64,000 nt of DNA, from contig CALSFV010000237.1 in NCBI GenBank assembly GCA_943737045.1, positions 744,001-808,000 on the forward strand, written 5' to 3'. The translations under genes and the position numbers were made by a program. Position 1 is the stretch's first letter. Every line of letters starts with the position of its first letter. Of this stretch, positions 40,439 to 52,040 are shown piece by piece. Source of the stretch: Parapristionchus giblindavisi. Taxonomy: Eukaryota; Nematoda; Chromadorea; Rhabditida; Diplogasteridae. The notes below the pieces were generated by a model, which was not told where the DNA came from, made no database searches, and saw only the letters and a program-made list of their open reading frames with translations.

Positions 40439-41933
40439 CTATTTCGAAGTCTTTCCTTGGATTTGAATGTGGAACTTGACTTGAGGCAGTGTGTCAACGG
40501 TCGTTGTTACCTATAAATCATTAAATTACGGTGCAAATGGTAGCTATCGATTGAATCGATTGAATATAGTACCGTACTCACCACAGCATTGATCGATAAT
40601 GAAGCGAGTGCTCCACGGACTAAACCACATGGAAAGGCGAGGAATGATGATGCCTAAGGTACGGTAATCAATCAATAATCTCACACGAATCTACCGTATA
40701 CCTTGTCGAGATAGGACGAATCACCCGCGAATGGCGCCACGGTGATGAAGTGATTGTCGTGCATGACGTAGACGCCCTGACAATATCAGTCAATCAATAG
40801 AAGTATAGGGTTGCTATCGATAGATATGAACAAATTGATAGATTGAATCGATAGATGCATAATAGCTATTATTCTAGATAAATTTGGCGTTACTTCAACT
40901 TTTCTACAAACTTCTCATTACGGTGAAGTTAGACTACGGTAAGTATGGCCACAAACTACCGTACCTGATGATTGGTTCGGAGATTGTCGACCTGCTTGCC
41001 GAAGCAGTTGTTCCACAGTTCCTTGCAGATGAACTTCATCACCTGACAATAAGAGAACCTACTCATCCATTGTGAACATTCAATCATTCTCATTCAAAAA
41101 TAGTCTATTTGAATAAATACCAAACGCTGTTCACCCAGATGCTATTATCATCCGAATGTAAAATACAAATCTAAGTTACACAATTTAAAGGCACACCCAA
41201 GTTAATTTTACTCTCCGCATTGTCAATAATCTCAGACAAAGAAAGCGAGATAGTATGGATAGAGCGGAGAGTTTAAAATAGGCTTTGGGTGTCGCTTTAA
41301 GAGATTGATCATTATGAATAACTCGCCTCCAATTCCGTAGCCAGTCTTGGTACATCTCTCGACACCTTCTCACCCATTACGTATCCCACTCGGAATCCAA
41401 TCCCTTCTAGATAGGTGACGGCATTGTGCTGAATAGGAAGAGATTAAAGATCAACATGGGAATTGCTCAATTGGAAAGTCAAAGATCAAAGGTCAAACTA
41501 CAAACCTGAGCAAAGGCGCGCGTCACCAGCTTCTCGTCCTCGAGGCCGTAATCGAGCAACTGAAGGAAAATAAATCATTAAAGAAATACCCAAGAAATTA
41601 ACCGAAGTCTGCATTCAGAACTAACCAAGAATCTCCATCCAGAGTTACCCAATAAATTCTCCAATATTCCAAATTCTCCGCTCTTCCAACACTTTATCGA
41701 TTTGATTATAACAGCCAAAGAGTCCACATTCAAACCACCACTTTCACATCGAATCCGAACTAGACATCCACTCATACCTTATAACAACCGACAAAGATAT
41801 AATACCCAATCAATAACCGAGACTACCATACCGTCTTCCTATCCTCCTCACGCTGTTTGCCTCTCTCATCCGCGTACAGTACCATCTCCGCATGGAGTAG
41901 CTCAAAGGGCAGAGCGGTCCCGGCAAAGGTCAT
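40439..41933 (-). CDS. trpp-6: TRAPPC6 homologue (TRAPP complex subunit 6; C. elegans trpp-6)
   Basis: TRAPPC6 is a small core subunit of the TRAPP complexes, which tether vesicles in ER-Golgi traffic and activate Rab1 (Ypt1) in yeast and animals. Seven exons join in phase: 41832-41933 (ATG), 41506-41559, 41327-41428, 40965-41042, 40702-40776, 40582-40653, 40439-40510 (stop TAG), giving 184 aa against about 158 in mammals. Family landmarks: [15 protein letters not shown] in exon 3, [20 protein letters not shown] and [14 protein letters not shown] across exons 4-5, [20 protein letters not shown] in exon 6, and a VKFHIQIQ C-terminal strand. Exon 3 must leave through a GC donor (GAG|GCGAGT) to keep the conserved LxxMKFICK junction. 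That 284-bp intron carries a MITE. The gene looks intact. The nearest upstream gene ends 594 bp away on the same strand. Confidence 0.95.
41184..41300. mobile_element. ~115-bp palindromic MITE, copy 1, flanked by TTAA
   Basis: TTAA|AGGCACACCC at one end and GGGTGTCGCT|TTAA at the other, with interior inverted repeats (CTCTCCGCATT and GCGGAGAG). A second copy is at 54413-54533. TTAA flanks suggest piggyBac-type mobilisation (inference). It lies in intron 3 of the TRAPPC6 gene. Confidence 0.7.
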
Positions 41934-42527
41934 CTGGATACTGTACCTATTGATTGATTGATTGACCGGCTACCGTAACTCATAAGTCTTCCACGGAGGT
42001 ATTCTTCGAGCATTAAACTCGTATTCAACATATAAATTCAATTTATCTTAGGTCACGACACAATATGAAATTGTCGCCATACATTGCGAGCATGAACGAG
42101 ATATGGTAGAAGTGATCGATACGCAATGGATACAGATTATCAATTATTAACAAAAAAGGGGAAATGTGCTTCAGAATATTTCAAAGAGAGATCTGTGTAT
42201 TATACGAGATTATTAAAGGACAAATGCTATGCACTTTAGAAATAGAACGAAGACTATCGACGTATACAGTACTACAGGTAAAGTTGCTGAATAAAGCTGA
42301 CCGAATCAATCAATAAAATGTACAATACGAAGAGGCAGAGAATACGGTGCTTAACAAACAACGAATGTGATTATCGATTGGATATACATACAGACAAAAA
42401 GGTTGAGAGCTATTCATTCATTGGAATGAAAAAGTATTAAAAGAAAGGCAAAAATTGCATTATTACATGAATTTAATCGATAAACTACAGTATGCTCTGA
42501 TCTATCAAGCACTATAGCGATCAATGA

Positions 42528-43020
42528 TCAATTTTTTGTCTTCGGAACATTATCGATTTCTCCCTCATCATCAGTTTCATAGAAGGAATCATCGGACGCG
42601 TAGCCCTCCTTCTGACCGTACTTGGCACGCTGAAATCAAAATACTAAATACAACTATTATCTACTATAATTCCAGCAAAAAGTGTATTGAACTTTCAACA
42701 ACGTCACAAGAAAAGGCACTGTAGTATTTACTTTGTGACATGATCTACTGATAAATCGATCAATCGAAAAAAATCGATCGATAACAGATCAATCGATAAA
42801 TGGACTCACTCCTCTCTCGATCCTTTGACTTTTAACAGCTGCCATATTCTCCTTCTGACTCTTCTGATCTTCGGTCTTCGTATCTTCAAATTCAACTCTT
42901 CTCATTGAATTATTCATTGATCGTTGTTCAATTCTACATCGGGGAGTCGATGATGATGATGAAGGAGTGGAGACATTGAGAGACTGAACACCCACCAGAG
43001 GAGATAACGAATGATTGGAT
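42528..43020 (-). CDS. 3' part of an unrecognised, disordered acidic protein gene
   Basis: Two exons join in phase: 42810-43020 (acceptor TTCCATTCAG, donor GTGAGT) and 42528-42629 (acceptor GATTTCAG, stop TGA). The product is Ser-rich then charged: STPSSSSSTPRCRIEQRS, MRRVEFEDTKTEDQKSQKEN and finally YASDDSFYETDDEGEID. The first exon begins in the middle of a codon, so at least one upstream exon is missing. Alternatively translation starts at the internal Met of MNNSMRRVEF. It looks disordered and has no recognised domain. It lies upstream of the TRAPPC6 gene on the same strand. Confidence 0.6.
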
Positions 43021-44336
43021 CTGAATGGAATCAATTATTGTTTAGAGATAAAATCGTGTCCTGTGCCCATTCTGGATTCCGCGTCGAGCTGTGATGATTC
43101 GCCTTCGGTAGTCGTGTCTGCGACTACTTTGGGTTTTTGGGATTTCGCAATTGGTGATGTTTCCGTACCGCGAAATTATGAGGGAAACGATAAAGGAATG
43201 TCCATCCCCGCGCGGTTTAATAGGCGGGATCGGAATCGCTTTATATGTATCATCCACCAGACATGGTGAGAATTGCGCTAGAGCATAAGTAGATCGTTTG
43301 AATAAGATCTCTTATTCTCACGTACTCTTTCGATAGATCTCCGTGTTCATCTTGATCTCTATTAAGTCTAAATCGAGAGATATCACAAAAAGTAACAAAT
43401 GCCCCCCGAAAACAGACAGCTGTTCGTACTCTTTTCTCTATCTCTTTCACTACTCAACGAACATCCTCAATTCATCCCCGAAAGCATCCATTTCAATGAT
43501 CACTTTGCACTGGGAAAACATGTGAACTTATGGCGTACCCAGAGGTATAGATAGAAAAATCACGGGCCACCGCTCAACACATTAATGAGAATATGAAATG
43601 AAGGGGCTTAATTTAATTTAAATTTAATCTAATATAAGTTAATTTTAATTTGCATATTTTCCTTTGCCCATAACATCAATAGTTAAGCATTTCCATTATA
43701 ATATTTCATATTCTGTAAATTTACTGTATCCATTTCTTTTGTCAAACAATGTCTCTGTGAGAGTGATAAGTACAACAATTTGAACTTTTTATTCCCCGTT
43801 CAATTTAAATAAATATAAAAGAGTATATCCGGTATAGCATAGTTTGGCATAGTTCAGATCGTTAGTAACTGCATTTGAGAGCACAATGAATCTAAAGTGT
43901 AAGAAAAAATGTACAATTATTTGATTATTTCAGATTAGCTACCAGTTTCGAATATATTTGTTGTTGCACTGTGGCTACAAACTACACTATTATACAGATT
44001 GCTACATCATTTACAACACGATAAATCAAATCCGATCAGACCCCTATTTGAACATTTTCACTATCTGTCGAACACTATCGGATTGTTGATAGTAATTGTC
44101 TAGACAATCAGGTACAGAGATCATTAAATGATAATAAGTTGAAACTGATATTTAGTGTGACTACAGTACTCCACGCCTGTTTGATAATCATGACGTTCTA
44201 GTGCGAGAAACAATTACGATTTGATAAGAACGATAGTATGACAATGGGAATGATTTTTAGTATGGACTTTCGACCGAACTTGGAATCCGTCAATAATAAC
44301 ACCTCCTTTTGATGGAACCGGGGGCTATAATGATAG
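43021..44336. other. Intergenic region; no supported gene
   Basis: Contains a GC-rich promoter-like block at 43208-43250 and AT-rich sequence (43600-43760). Minus-strand frames near 43050-43140 are charged and open, but lack a donor or start. They may hold the missing first exon of the 42.5-kb gene. Confidence 0.4.
43208..43250. promoter_or_regulatory. GC-rich block with TATA-like word, shared with 61.5 and 63.0 kb
   Basis: GCGCGGTTTAATAGGCGGGA followed by AATCGCTTTATATG matches, with the same spacing, GCGCGGTTAATTGGGCGGAG followed by AATCGCAATATAAG at 61537-61575 and its inverted copy near 62970-63010. A GC box next to a TATA-like word suggests core-promoter sequence (inference). Direction and target are unknown. 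Confidence 0.4.
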
Positions 44337-47300
44337 TTAGATGATATGAGAACTCCTTGAGATATCGAGCATGAATCCTTTTGTAGGACTTTGATTAGAA
44401 GATTCATAAGATGATTCGTAGCCGATAAAGCACATCTAGAATAGTTTATACTCTATCAGGGGTCAATTGATGTGGTCAGATTTTGTAGTGCACAATGTAG
44501 TTCGAGAGTGGAATGAACCAGAGTGTAATACACATTGTGTATAATGGAGAATTACAAGTGGTGATTCTCAGAGGTTTTAATCAGTCTATATGGATAAATC
44601 TGAGATATGATTCTGATAAAACTACACAGAATCTGTTGAATGAATTACTCACCTCACACACATCTTCAACATAAAATGGTTGACAATCATTGGATGAATC
44701 AGGTACTAATATAGTTGAATCAATATACTCCAGAGAATCAGTAGATGGATAATATCGTGTCTGTAAAGATCAAAGATCAATTTCTACAATTTAGAAAACT
44801 CTTACTCTTCCGTTAAACTGAATCCTCTCTTCAGTCGTTTCACTTGAGCGAATAACTACGGAAAATGTCATGTTGACCCAGTGTATTTCATCACTGAAAT
44901 CGGTTTATTTGATCATATGATCATCCATTTCATATTTCATTGCTTACATATTATTGATCGTGTATATTTGTGTTTCGTCATCAGAATGAATAGAAGGCTC
45001 AAAGGCAATGATGCATTGTTGTTCCAATGAACGTTTGGAAAATATTGACAGGAGACGTTTGTTGAGAGTGGGACTAAAGAGTAAAAACATAGTTTCAATT
45101 TGGTTGAGATGATAAGATACCTATGAATGATTCGTAATGAATCAGTCATCATACATAGACATTCACTCAATGGAATTCCTATTGTGGAACATTCTCTATA
45201 TTCGTTTATTGAACTACCGAATAGGGATTCTGATGGTTTCTTCAAATATTCCATGTTTTCCAATTCTCACACTACAATACAAACTTACATCACCTTCTCT
45301 GATATATCTATTGAAATCATTGGAAATCAGTTGATTCAATGTATCACGAATGTCATTTGTTGAAAGTAATCTGAAGAACATATTCAATGCTATTCTGCAA
45401 TTTTGTTTTCAAAAACTCATAAAGATTTTTCATTGAAAAATCTAAAACGAAATGGCGCAAAAATTAGTGTGAGGTTTGTTTGCCGAAGCGACAGCTATTC
45501 AACAAGATCTTGATGGGCACATTTTGGGCCAAACTAAATCGGAAAATATAATGCTGGTTAGGGCGCGATTGGTTGTTTGCATGTACAGCGAGCGTTGTTA
45601 GTGCTAGTTGCAGTTATTCTTGTGTAGTTTTTCGTTCCTGTGCACAATTATTCATGTATTATAATGTTCTTATCAACATACACATTCATATTTGAAGCCA
45701 TGAGTGAGAATGGATAGTTATTTTCTCTTTTGAATGTTGGAGGCAGCCAGATTGATAAGAATGGAGATCTTTCTTCTATATATCGTCTGGATGGTGAAGA
45801 TGAATCGCTAAATAATCGATTATTCATTGGTTTATTAATTTATTTTATCAGCACCTTTTGCCTGAACCAGAAAGAATAACGAGAGATGTCGTTTCTGAGG
45901 CTGAACTGTCAAGGAAATCTTTCAAGGCCTTCCTGAAAGTATAGATAGTTAGATATGTTCCCTCAGGGAAGACTTCTTTTCTTGTTTTTTCTTAGTCTGA
46001 AAGCAAAAGGACAATGAAAAGATATTAGGTGAATTCATAAGTAACGCTCGTTTTTTTTGTCCCAACTTCAGTCGCCTCGTTCTTGCTCTGTCCTTATTGC
46101 CATGTTTTTTTGTTGTTTAAACTAGATAGGCTGCCCCTCGAATATCCTCCGGTTGTTTTCGATTCACTTCCCGCGTGTCCTCCAGGCGAAAAAACCGCAC
46201 AATTTCGCCCCGACGGAATTTACATTCGCAACGTTATTTTATTCCTCTTCCTCTCCGGCTTGAAACGCCCTGACTTCCAACCTCGCCTAGCAGAGGTGTA
46301 CCCCTCACATGTGCCTCACACATGTGCCTGTTATAACACCGATGAGAAAGCGGGTCGTCAAATTCGGGAAACAGGACTTTTTCATCGAAGATGAAGACCA
46401 ACCCAGTTGAACCGTGGATGTGGGTCTCGATCGATTGCTCCAAGAGGAAGAGGCTGATCCGTATCCCGATACCGGTGATATTGCAATGGCACTTGGGGTC
46501 AGCCAGAGCACTGTGGTGCATGGCCTTCACACTCTCTGAAATAAGTGAAAATAGGGAAGGTGTCTACCCCACGTCCTAGCCGACTACGACAAGGATCGTC
46601 GACTGGATATAGGGTGATGTAAACAATAAATTGTGGCAAACTTGTGCTTTTTGCAGGTGCGTGACAAGGATTGACAACTTTATCGCACCCAATTGCAGTC
46701 AGACATCAAATTTAATACAGATTGTTGTCAATGTGTCTAATAAATATTTGTGGTTGCAATTAATGAATGAACTGTTGACAGACAAGAAAAATGAGGATGA
46801 TACAAGTCATGACCAGAGAAATGTGCTTTTTTCAGACAACAAAAAATCTTCTTTTTGATGTCAATCGATTCTTGCCTTCTCATTGACATCAAAACGAATA
46901 TTTTTTGTTGTCTGAATAGAAAGAAGCACATTTCTCTAGTCATTCCATTTTTTGGTGCATTTTCATATCCTCATAATAATGAGGACGATAGTTCATTAGT
47001 CAAAGCGGCGCACCTCAGACAGGTTTGGTGACACGGCGGAGAGTGTGACAGAGAGAATCATTTGATGCCATCTCGCACGCAAACCCTCTCTAATGCAGCC
47101 CACCAAACCCGCCTGGCATCCGCCTCGCCCGCTTTATAAGTTGGAAAACGTGATTAGCCATTCATTGTTGCCGCGCTATTACAGAGGCTGAACTAATGTT
47201 TTCTGACATGTATCATCCTCAGTTTTCTTGTCTGTCTACAAAATAGCCACTATCTGTTGCCACATTTATTTATTTCATACATTGACTACAATCGTTCTAC

Positions 47301-49850
47301 TTTTTGAAGTCTGACAACGAATTTCTCCGATAAAGTTGTCAATCGTTTGCCGTTGTCACACACCTGCAAAAAGCACAAGTTTGCCAAAATTTATTGTTTA
47401 CATCGCCCTATATGGCAAAGACTTTTCTAACTCTACGTCGCCGGCATGTTTGGCTGGTCAACGTTATAACCGGTGATGAAAAGTGGGTGTCCTACGATTA
47501 CAAAGAGCCAATGTGACTGTGGTTCGGTGAGCGCGAATAGCGAGCAGATGTCCCAAAACCCGATTTTCACCGCCAAAAAGTGATGTTGAGAATCTGGTAT
47601 TCGGTACGGGGAGTCGAGTACTGGGAACTCTTCCCCGAGGGTACGACTGTCACGACACATGTCTACTCTCTTCAGCTGCGACTCCACCTCAAACAATCAC
47701 GCGGGAAGGACACTCGTATCTAATTTCAACATGACAACGCTCGAGCCCATACCAAAAGAACGACCCAGGCTGAGCTAACGGGATATGACTGAACTCTACT
47801 CCCCCACCCTCCGTATTCACCCGACGTTGCCGACTATGGTTGTCACCTCTTCGCGGCGCTCCATCACTTCCTCAAAGGACAAAGCTTCAAATACCGAACC
47901 ACTATCCATACCGTACTCGACACCTATTTCCGGAATTTGCCCCAGTGCTTTTATCACGAAGAAATCCACAAACTGCCGGGTAGAAGGCAGAAGGTGACCG
48001 ATAAGAATGGAAAATATTTCTAGAATTCTCCGTGCTTTATTAAATTTTTGTGACAATTTTTTTGGAAAGCGAAAAACGAGCGTTACTTATGAATTCACCT
48101 AATAATTGAACGATCTCTGATTGTTACCTGAATAAAACATCGATAGTTCTCATTATAAATTGATCTTCGAAGTTGAGAGACGTTATTCGATTCAATGACA
48201 AATGAGGAGATTTTCCGAGTATTTCAGAGAACTTCGTCATTTTATCCAGAACCGATCCCACTTTTGCCTACAAAATATTTTCCTTTCGAAAATTCTAACC
48301 TTTTCAAACCTCTCCCGAGTTTATACAATAATCACTTTGATGATGAAAATGATTAAATATATGATAAGGTCTAAGATCAATATCTAATTCTTTTGAAGAT
48401 ACTATTGATTTAACATTTGAAGAAACTTCTTCATTCAGCATTATGGTCATATTCTGATCTGAATTAGTCTATGCCTATATTTCATTTTAAATAAAATCAA
48501 CCTTTCGCTAAACGAAGTAGTGATTCACTTCCTGTACCTTCTGATAGCATCGTAAGAATGTTAAACTTTGAATAATTTGAAATCTACAATTTGCATTTTA
48601 ATTCACTTGTTATTATTTATTGGGAAATTGAAAAAAAAGAAAGTGAAAAAACTCTTTAGTTGTGAAATTCACTTCTATTTCAATTCTTTTGGAATACCAC
48701 ACCTACTCTATTATATCTCGACGGAATAAAGAATCCTTGACCTCTCATAAATTTGAATGTGCTTGGGAGTGAACGCCCTAATAAGGTTGGTGACACATCA
48801 GGAAGGATTAGAAGAACAGTTGAGATCTATGACATCAACTATTATATCCATATTCTAATCAATATTTCACCTCACTTTTGTCTTAGTTGTACTATTCTTG
48901 TTGATTTCTGATTCATCTTGTATTGTCTTAAAGGTTGTGGATAAAGGGAATATTCGGTACGACATACCATACCATTTGATTGAAATCAACGAATGCCTCT
49001 GTATAGTTCAGTGATCCTTTGCATGTTATAGAAAACTGTTGAAACCGATTTCTAATTGGAAGTAAAGGATCGAGCTGAAATGAATCATTGGCTTATCATC
49101 ACTACTTATAAATCTATGGTTACACGAACAAAAAATAGGTAAACTGACCCAAATTGGCGATCCTTCCTTTAACCCATCTTTTGTTTGATAGAGCTCATTA
49201 TAAGAACAGCTATAAAAAATAATTGTGAAGAATAACGAGAATGAATCATACGTAATTGAAGCATCGATATCAGATGATAACTTTATTGTTCCTTCATTAA
49301 ATGTAACAATCGGGGACACTTTACTGCACTTGAGAAAAGATCGTTTCCTAAGCAGTTGATTTATGATTTTTTGTTGAATACAAATTTGTAAGACTGACTT
49401 GTTCTTTTCGAAATTGCCTAAAGAAAGTGTAGGCCACTGGCATGATATTTGATATTGTACAACTAAATCGATGTTGAATTCATATGCATGTAGAAAGTAA
49501 AACAAACTCCGTTCAAGGCTTTCAGGCTTAATAGATGTCTCTGCCAAGTAACAAGTGACATATTTGTTGACATAAGTGGCAAAGATTATTATGGCCAGGA
49601 AAATTATTACGATCTGAATATAAAAACGTCGTAGAAACTGAGTATCAAAATAAAATTAAACCGAAATTTGAATATAAAAACTAACCGAAACTGCGTGTGC
49701 TACTTGATTCCGATATGAACTTCTACTATCAAAATGATATTTTCTATTCTGATTGGATATTTCTTCATCTTGATCAATGTTCATTTTCATATTCATCTTC
49801 AATCTTTTTTCTTCTCTTTCATCGTCCTTTTCTATTGGAGAGACACACAT
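44337..49850 (-). CDS. DUF229 (sulfatase/alkaline-phosphatase-like) type II membrane protein, probable pseudoenzyme
   Basis: Exons, all in phase: 49686-49850 (ATG), 49252-49613, 49149-49209, 48973-49074, 48876-48926, 48707-48826, 48502-48583, 48310-48458, 48128-48267, 45855-45932, 45682-45807, 45289-45370, 45121-45239, 44948-45073, 44806-44893, then 44581-44760 (read-through to TGA) or 44653-44760 plus 44337-44435 (TAA). About 676 aa. An acidic cytoplasmic tail (1-55) precedes one membrane span (56-76, IVIIFLAIIIFATYV); the rest is extracellular. DUF229 landmarks: CSYNELYQTKDG; LPSTFKFMRGQGFF after a TVLLILPDVSP strand; RYIEERSPFLSIWLPPTF; and a SLFGSSINEYR..C...GIP..ECLC tail. The family's metal-binding SDHG is SGSG here and the DS-S nucleophile region is DVSP, so catalysis is doubtful. 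A mariner lies in intron 9. Confidence 0.85.
46610..47410. mobile_element. 801-bp foldback element inserted in the mariner
   Basis: Ends TAGGGTGATGTAAACAATAA and TTATTGTTTACATCGCCCTA are inverted repeats, flanked by duplicated TA (46608-46609, 47411-47412). Inverted similarity continues inward through TTGTGCTTTTTGCAGGTG and TGAGGATGATACA to about 46810 and 47200. No transposase inside, so it is non-autonomous and was probably moved by a TA-targeting Tc1/mariner-type enzyme (inference). Confidence 0.9.
46808..46947. mobile_element. ~140-bp hairpin inside the 801-bp element
   Basis: CAGAGAAATGTGCTTTTTTC...CAGACAACAAAAAAT pairs with ATTTTTTGTTGTCTG...GAAGCACATTTCTCT around a short centre (TTGATGTCAATC and mates). 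It looks like a separate palindromic insertion, or the fold point of the larger element. Confidence 0.7.
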
Positions 49851-52040
49851 TATCCTAAATGGGAAATCGTTATTATGATATATAATTATCATTATTACAA
49901 TTGGAACTAATGATTAATGATTATACGAGAATACGGATATAATTAATGGACCCATTTCGTGATTTTGAAATTTCGAGCATTTCATTCGATGCTCATTGTC
50001 AGAGTTTTTGATACTTTCGCCTACTATTTTTCCAGCACTTTGGTTTGAATTAATCTTTGACTGAAATCCTGAGCATTTGAAATTTTCCATTCTCGCTCTA
50101 ATCTTTCTTTGTCTACGAGAGAAGAGAGAAGAGAACATAGCCCAAGAGGACAGTTAAAATTATCTTTTGGTACTGAACTCGGCTCATTTGAAAGGGAAAG
50201 TAAATGAGACAGAGGAGGAAAAGAAGTTAATGCGGTTGAAAGAATATGACCTTAATAGATGAAATGATCAAAAGCTTATTCTACATGAAGCATACATAGA
50301 AATACATCGAAATGAGTGAGGAACTAGCAATCATACCAACCATAATCCACAACAAGATAAGAGATAACAAGAGATATGGCGTTCACAATGTATCGGAGTT
50401 TGTTTGGCGTTATATCATTAAGCACATATATCAGCTAAGATAGCGATTAGAATATTAAGATTTTTGATTGTCTGATACGTAAAGAACGAAAAGGAAATAG
50501 CCGAGGATGGTGATTGTCTGTTCATAAAACAAACAATAAAAGTAACGAATGAAGATGAAAAAGAACACACACGAAGTTCTTTTATGATGTGAAGTATTAT
50601 TTATTATGGAAAGATTGTATATGTAAGGGAATGAATCAACTCAAATTGCTTCAAAGATCTGTTCAATTCTGTTCAATTCTCCTTTATATCTTTCCAATCC
50701 AGTTGCGCGAACATCGTTCTTATTGCAAAAAGTGATAAATGAGATGAGTATAAGAAGTCCTGATACCATTCCTAAACCCTTATGATATTAGATTTCCTTT
50801 TTTCAAATCCAATCAGGAAGTGATAAATATGGAATAAGTTGTGGTGGCCCCTTGCAATTAGGACTAAAGTATTGCATACCAGAGTTGGTGAGGAACAACT
50901 AATGCCCATTCTCTAATCACACTGTCACTATCCCCGTTCATTAACAGTGAATCATAGTAAATAAAGCTGCGGCGGTGCTCTAATAGTAAAGACAGTGTGC
51001 CTGTGACCGGCTATTGATGACAGAAGATCACAACTGGGTCATATTCGTTTCCAATAGAGAAGTCTTAGACATAACGCCATGTATTGCATAGCTCCTAACC
51101 CGATCTGCGAACAAAAAATGATCTTGTTAACGGAGTGGAATACCTGGCACAACATTCTATTACTGCAATCATTTATTATCTCCAATCGTGTTAGTTGTAT
51201 AATAATATCAAATTAGTCTCATTGTCAGTATAGAGTCCATTCCGGACTTACTCCAAGAACAATGATTTCGAAAAGTTTGCTCTAATTTTTTCTTCACTTT
51301 CGTAGATTCTTTTCATAGAGAGATGAAAGAGCTTGTGACGAACTTTTTCCTATTGCTTTGATCTTCGTTCAGTGAGAGGTGGAAAAGTGTCCAATCATGG
51401 GCAAATCTTCTTAATTATCATTATCTCTTTTAATGATAAAAAGAGTGGAAATTTGTAGTATTAAATGCTTTTTTGTTCATTTTGAAGTATTTGCCATATT
51501 CTACGTAATCATTGATATTCTCCAGATAATAATATCGTTCATCTGTTATCGTCTCAAATCTATTTTTATTGGAAGTAACCATTTTCCAACTACTATATTC
51601 CTTTCAGAGAAACACTTGCTCATACTATTTGCTATAATACTTCTTGCTGTTGCTCATATGTAGTTCAGCATCGATAGTACTATTGTTTACTTCGCATTTC
51701 AAGATAATGAAATTGTCTTCCATTTGGTCTGAAAGCAAATTAATCTCTACATCATTTATCCTTTGAGATAGTTTGATATAATATTTTAGATGATCATCCG
51801 AAGTGAGGAATGAAATATAACGAGTCCGATAAGTGGAAACGTGTGAACTCAAGAGTTATTTGTATCGGGCTCCAAGAAATATAAACAATCTAGTTGTAAA
51901 TATATCATGCATCATATTAAATCTTGTTGTGACACAAGAAAGTACACAGACTGATCTATAAATTTATTTTTTATTCGTTGTTAATATAATAGTACACGTG
52001 ACTTTTTTGAGTTAGTAAAAGAAGAAGGATATTCGTGGTT
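49851..52040. other. Intergenic region, no firm gene
   Basis: AT-rich. A minus-strand frame at 51625-51852 ends DNFIILKCEVNNSTIDAELH...stop and faintly resembles the FVRVKC part of DUF229 proteins; it might be a relic exon. A plus-strand frame at 51433-51663 is hydrophobic but has no support. Confidence 0.4.

Larger units (their letters stand above)
46100..48050 (+). pseudogene. Dead mariner transposase
   Basis: Mariner transposases cut and paste their element through a D,D34D catalytic domain after an N-terminal helix-turn-helix. Here the N-terminal part shows the LGVSQSTV type helix-turn-helix remnant near 46490-46520. After the nested insert, the catalytic remnants are VITGDEKWVSYDY (about 47465), FQHDNARAHTKRTTQAEL (about 47727) and PPYSPDVADYG (about 47806). 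The three Asp positions are still visible, but stop codons (for example in the stretch after YKEP and after ELTGYD), frameshifts and the 801-bp insert break the frame. It cannot make a working protein. Confidence 0.9.
46025..48102. mobile_element. Mariner element in DUF229 intron 9, interrupted by another element
   Basis: Inverted ends TTAGGTGAATTCATAAGTAA (46025) and TTACTTATGAATTCACCTAA (to 48102), each next to TA. Subtracting the nested 801-bp insert and its duplicated TA leaves about 1275 bp, the usual mariner length. It contains the decayed transposase described separately. Confidence 0.9.

Noticed and set aside
43015..43269. 84-aa plus-strand ORF
   Set aside because: Overlaps minus-strand charged frames and the promoter-like block; no splice partners or domain.
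46234..46530. 98-aa minus-strand ORF in the mariner
   Set aside because: Antisense shadow of the transposase remnant, which is readable on the plus strand.
49914..50138. 74-aa minus-strand ORF upstream of the DUF229 gene
   Set aside because: No membrane or signal features, does not join in phase to the DUF229 first exon; probably chance or 5' UTR.
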